Of a stretch of 8,557 nt of DNA, positions 6,710-8,557 are shown one piece after another. Location of the stretch: positions 1 to 8,557 of the forward strand of contig JAJQDF010000286.1 of the NCBI GenBank assembly GCA_021202325.1, read 5' to 3'. The notes below the pieces were generated by a model that was not told the DNA's origin, made no database searches, and saw nothing but the letters and a program-made list of their open reading frames with translations. Position numbers and translations under genes: made by a program. Positions within the stretch are counted from its first letter, which is position 1. Each line of letters starts with the position of its first letter. The DNA comes from Clostridiales bacterium (lineage in GTDB: Bacteria; Bacillota; Clostridia; Lachnospirales; Anaerotignaceae).

Positions 6710-6890
6710 TAATGATGATACACAAATTTCTCCTCATTTCATGTTCTCGAAATTTGTCAACATTCGAACTCCGCTCATTTTGGTTTAACTACTACCAAAA
6801 TGGCTGCATTCTCATGTTGTTTTCGCTCATAAAGTCAAGAATTCATGCGCTAGCGCTCTTTCTTGACTTTTGACCGAAGTATCATCAGTA
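6710..6890 (-). promoter_or_regulatory. Multibranched inverted-repeat structure in mreB leader
   Basis: Four nested or consecutive perfect inverted repeats are directly visible. The closing stem pairs TGATGATAC (6887-6879) with GTATCATCA (6721-6713), and two more pairs follow beyond one mismatch. Inside it are three hairpins in order on the minus strand: a 10-base-pair stem 6870-6861 with 6840-6831 and a 20-base loop; a 9-base-pair stem 6802-6794 with 6784-6776 and a 9-base loop; and a 9-base-pair stem 6757-6749 with 6730-6722 and an 18-base loop. The last hairpin abuts the closing stem without a gap, which would allow coaxial stacking. If transcribed towards mreB it would form a four-way junction in the 5' untranslated region. 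I do not recognise it as a known riboswitch or leader family. It could equally be a palindromic DNA element acting as a protein-binding site or a dispersed repeat. Confidence 0.7.
6807..6868 (-). repeat. Upstream, full-length copy of leader repeat
   Basis: This 62-base segment is the intact form of the repeat at 6644-6697. It contains most of the first leader hairpin (arms 6861-6870 and 6831-6840) and the self-complementary decamer GCGCTAGCGC at 6847-6856 in the hairpin loop. The two decamers are 171 bases apart. The segment contains two ATGAG motifs spaced 15 bases apart, a spacing kept in the other copy. No target-site duplication or coding capacity is visible, so it is not an insertion sequence. 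A small non-autonomous or REP-like element cannot be excluded. Confidence 0.85.
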
Positions 6891-6896
6891 TACTTT

Positions 6897-6925
6897 ATAT
6901 TACACTTTTTCCGAATTTTTTTCAA
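6897..6925 (-). promoter_or_regulatory. Candidate promoter of the mreBCD-mrdA operon
   Basis: On the minus strand TTGAAA (6925-6920, four of six consensus bases) is followed after 17 bases by TAATAT (6902-6897). This would start transcription near 6890, just at the beginning of the closing stem of the leader structure, leaving an untranslated leader of about 290 bases before mreB. A perfect TATAAT also occurs at 6935-6930 but without a recognisable -35 element. TATACT further downstream is another possibility. The region is strongly AT-rich, which inflates chance matches. Confidence 0.4.
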
Positions 6926-6935
6926 TACGATTATA

Positions 6936-7030
6936 ATAATTATGTAAATTTAAGAAAAATTTAATGACTTGGACAAGCTCTGCTGCTCAAAAAAGATATA
7001 TTCAAAACAGTTTTTAAGTCCCTATGCATT
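6936..7030. other. AT-rich gap between MATE terminator and mre promoter
   Basis: I see no gene, tRNA or clear operator in these 95 bases. The sequence is AT-rich apart from a short patch around 6972-6990. An eight-base copy of AAGTCCCT at 7016-7023 repeats one arm of the adjacent terminator (7035-7042) but has no T-run of its own, so it is probably incidental. Confidence 0.5.
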
Positions 7031-7062
7031 AAAAAAGTCCCTCGGGCTTCCGCCGTTGGGAC
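7031..7062 (-). terminator. Rho-independent terminator of the MATE gene
   Basis: On the minus strand GTCCC (7062-7058) pairs with GGGAC (7041-7037). An inner GGC-GGAA-GCC stem lies between them, and six T residues follow immediately (7036-7031). It begins seven bases after the MATE stop codon. There is no T-run on the opposite strand, so it acts leftwards only. It should insulate the mre operon from MATE transcription. Confidence 0.88.
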
Positions 7063-7068
7063 AATTCT

Positions 7069-8412
7069 TTATAATCCTGATTTTTTAAGTTTTTTGTTAT
7101 AAATTATATAGTATACCGTACACAACAGTATGCCGAATACCGTCGATGTCGGCGCCGCAAGGGCAATGTATGTCAGCGATGCATTGGGCTGTATACTCAT
7201 TATGTACGACATGGGCAGTCTTATAATGAAGGACTGCGCCAAGCCCTGAGCCATTACAAAAAATGACTGGGAGTGCCCGTTGAAATAGCCCATATAGCTG
7301 AACAATATGCTGGTAACGACAGCCTCCGGAGCAAAGCCCTTAAGATATTCAAAGGCCTTGACAACAACTGCCGGATCGTCGGTGAACAGTTTCGCAAGAA
7401 TATCTCCGTGGAAAAATGCGGCATAGAAAATAACTACACCTATGACTCCGCCAAGCATCATTCCGCATTTCATAGCCGACCTTGCTCTGTCCTCTCTGCC
7501 GGCTCCGACGTTCTGGGCAACAAATGAAGCCATGGACTGCATTATTGACGAAGGAACAAGCATTACAAAGGCCTGTATTCTCTGCGCCACGCCGTATCCG
7601 GAGGAAGCCTCAAGTCCAAGTCTGTTGATAAATGCGCAAAGGGCAAGGAACGTAAGGTTTGTCAAAAACTCCTGGAGAGCCATCGGCGCTCCTACCTTTG
7701 TGAATTTAGCTATTTCGCTTGAAAATCTAAGGTCTTTCCTAGTCATTTGGAAAGGAAGCTCTCTTCTCCTTATTATGACAAGGGAAAGTATAACACTTAT
7801 GGCCTGAGCCGTTACGGTCGCAATAGCTGCTCCGGCAACATTCATCTTAAATCCTGCCACAAGGACCAAGTCGCCTATTATATTGACAACGCAGGCAATG
7901 CCTACAAATACAAGGGGAAGTCTGGAATCTCCCAATCCTCTGAATATACTGCTTATAAAATTGTAGAATACAACGAATACAAAGCCTATTCCGCATATGC
8001 GCACATATGTGGCCGTCAGATCCAATGCTTCCTCAGGCGCCTGAAGCAATACGGAAATAGGTTTTGCAAACACCGCAAGAACGAATGTAAGCACTACGGC
8101 TATTACTAGGAAAAAGCATATGGCGCTTCCTATAAGTCCGCCTATCTTTCTTTCGTTTTTCTCGCCCAAATACCGGCCTATTATTACAGTAACACCCGTT
8201 GTGAGGGCGGAAATCGTGAATGTCACCATATTCATAATACTGCTTCCGGTGGAAACGCCTGAAATTCCGGCGGTTGTTCCGAATTTTCCGACCACAATCA
8301 AGTCAACGGCGCTGTACATCGCCTGCAAAATTAAAGCTCCCAATATAGGGAACATGAAGGCAACCATCTTATTTAATATACTGCCCTGTGTAAAATCCTG
8401 ATTTTCGTTCAT
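7069..8412 (-). CDS. MATE-family multidrug/cation antiporter
   Basis: MATE proteins export organic cations and drugs across the cytoplasmic membrane in exchange for Na+ or H+. The 447-residue protein has the family's usual length and about twelve hydrophobic segments in two related halves. The first half opens with PILGALILQAMYSAVDLIVVG (22-42) and contains FRGLGDSRLPLVF (157-169). The second opens with the pseudo-symmetric PMALQEFLTNL (243-253) and contains AQNVGAGREDRAR (299-311) and GYFNGHSQSFFVM (375-387). All are typical MATE features. The ATG start has a GAGGTG site seven bases upstream. The gene is monocistronic here, with its own putative promoter and a terminator, and has no evident tie to the cell-shape genes. 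Its substrate cannot be inferred. A polysaccharide flippase of the wider MOP superfamily is less likely given the motifs. Confidence 0.93.
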   Translation of the reverse strand: MNENQDFTQGSILNKMVAFMFPILGALILQAMYSAVDLIVVGKFGTTAGISGVSTGSSIMNMVTFTISALTTGVTVIIGRYLGEKNERKIGGLIGSAICFFLVIAVVLTFVLAVFAKPISVLLQAPEEALDLTATYVRICGIGFVFVVFYNFISSIFRGLGDSRLPLVFVGIACVVNIIGDLVLVAGFKMNVAGAAIATVTAQAISVILSLVIIRRRELPFQMTRKDLRFSSEIAKFTKVGAPMALQEFLTNLTFLALCAFINRLGLEASSGYGVAQRIQAFVMLVPSSIMQSMASFVAQNVGAGREDRARSAMKCGMMLGGVIGVVIFYAAFFHGDILAKLFTDDPAVVVKAFEYLKGFAPEAVVTSILFSYMGYFNGHSQSFFVMAQGLAQSFIIRLPMSYIMSIQPNASLTYIALAAPTSTVFGILLCTVYYIIYNKKLKKSGL

Positions 8413-8458
8413 ACTATCTCACCTCAATATACAATTCCGTCAAAAAAGCGTTGCTACT

Positions 8459-8487
8459 ATATTAGACCTATTTTTAATATAATGCAA
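8459..8487 (-). promoter_or_regulatory. Candidate promoter of the MATE gene
   Basis: On the minus strand TTGCAT (8487-8482) is followed after 17 bases by TAATAT (8464-8459), the same -10 hexamer and spacing as the candidate mreB promoter. Transcription would start about 40 bases before the ATG. The -35 match is weak (three of six), so confidence is modest. Upstream to 8557 I see no gene. Confidence 0.35.
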
Positions 8488-8557
8488 GTATTAATTAGGT
8501 TCAGGTGTGGACACACAGCGCATATTATAAGAAATCGAAAAGCGAAAATGGTAATTC

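Noticed and set aside
6670..6725. Short leader peptide reading from a TTG after AGGAG in the mreB leader (about 17 codons)
   Set aside because: The AGGAG-to-TTG spacing is only about four bases, the frame crosses the duplicated repeat, and nothing in its codons suggests an attenuator. Chance is the simpler explanation.
6669..6868. 29-base exact direct repeat resembling a CRISPR repeat unit
   Set aside because: There are only two copies, 142 bases apart, far longer than a spacer. The similarity continues past the 29 bases with an internal gap, and no cas genes are near. It is a duplication.
8505..8516. GTGTG-GA-CACAC inverted repeat upstream of the MATE promoter as an operator
   Set aside because: Five-base arms are short and low in complexity, and no regulator gene is adjacent. 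There is not enough to call a site.

Overview
The window looks like a piece of a low-to-moderate GC Clostridia chromosome, most likely Lachnospiraceae-like. The grounds are the linkage of mreB, mreC, mreD and a PBP2 gene to Min-system genes, an enlarged PBP2 with extra segments of the type I associate with that group, strong AGGAGG-type ribosome binding sites and a cell-shape locus with TTG starts. This placement is inference from gene order and protein character, not from a database match. Every gene I can support lies on the minus strand, so the window reads from right to left.

Right to left: a MATE-family multidrug/cation antiporter (8412-7069) has its own putative promoter (8459-8487) and a convincing Rho-independent terminator (7062-7031). 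About 440 gene-free bases follow (7030-6602). Their left two thirds form a dense set of inverted and direct repeats, which would be the 5' leader of the next transcript. Then come mreB (6601-5573), mreC (5557-4709), mreD (4707-4192) and mrdA/PBP2 (4166-1368), with gaps of 15, 1 and 25 bases, so they are very probably one operon. A 217-base gap with a putative promoter separates mrdA from minD (1150-356) and minE (325-47).

Functionally this is a cell-shape and division-site module. MreB filaments, with MreC and MreD, position the elongation-specific transpeptidase PBP2, which cross-links peptidoglycan along the side wall. MinD and MinE form the membrane ATPase and its activating partner that set the mid-cell division site. 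The partner glycosyltransferase RodA is not in the window. Neither is MinC, the actual FtsZ inhibitor: minD follows mrdA with no space for a minC gene.

The most unusual sequence is the mreB leader. A near-perfect stem (6713-6721 with 6879-6887) encloses three separate perfect hairpins. A 62-base segment holding one of them is copied downstream as a 54-base version that lacks exactly 8 bases of one hairpin arm. Both copies carry the self-complementary decamer GCGCTAGCGC. This could be an undescribed structured cis-regulatory RNA or a dispersed palindromic element inserted before mreB. The window alone cannot decide between them.
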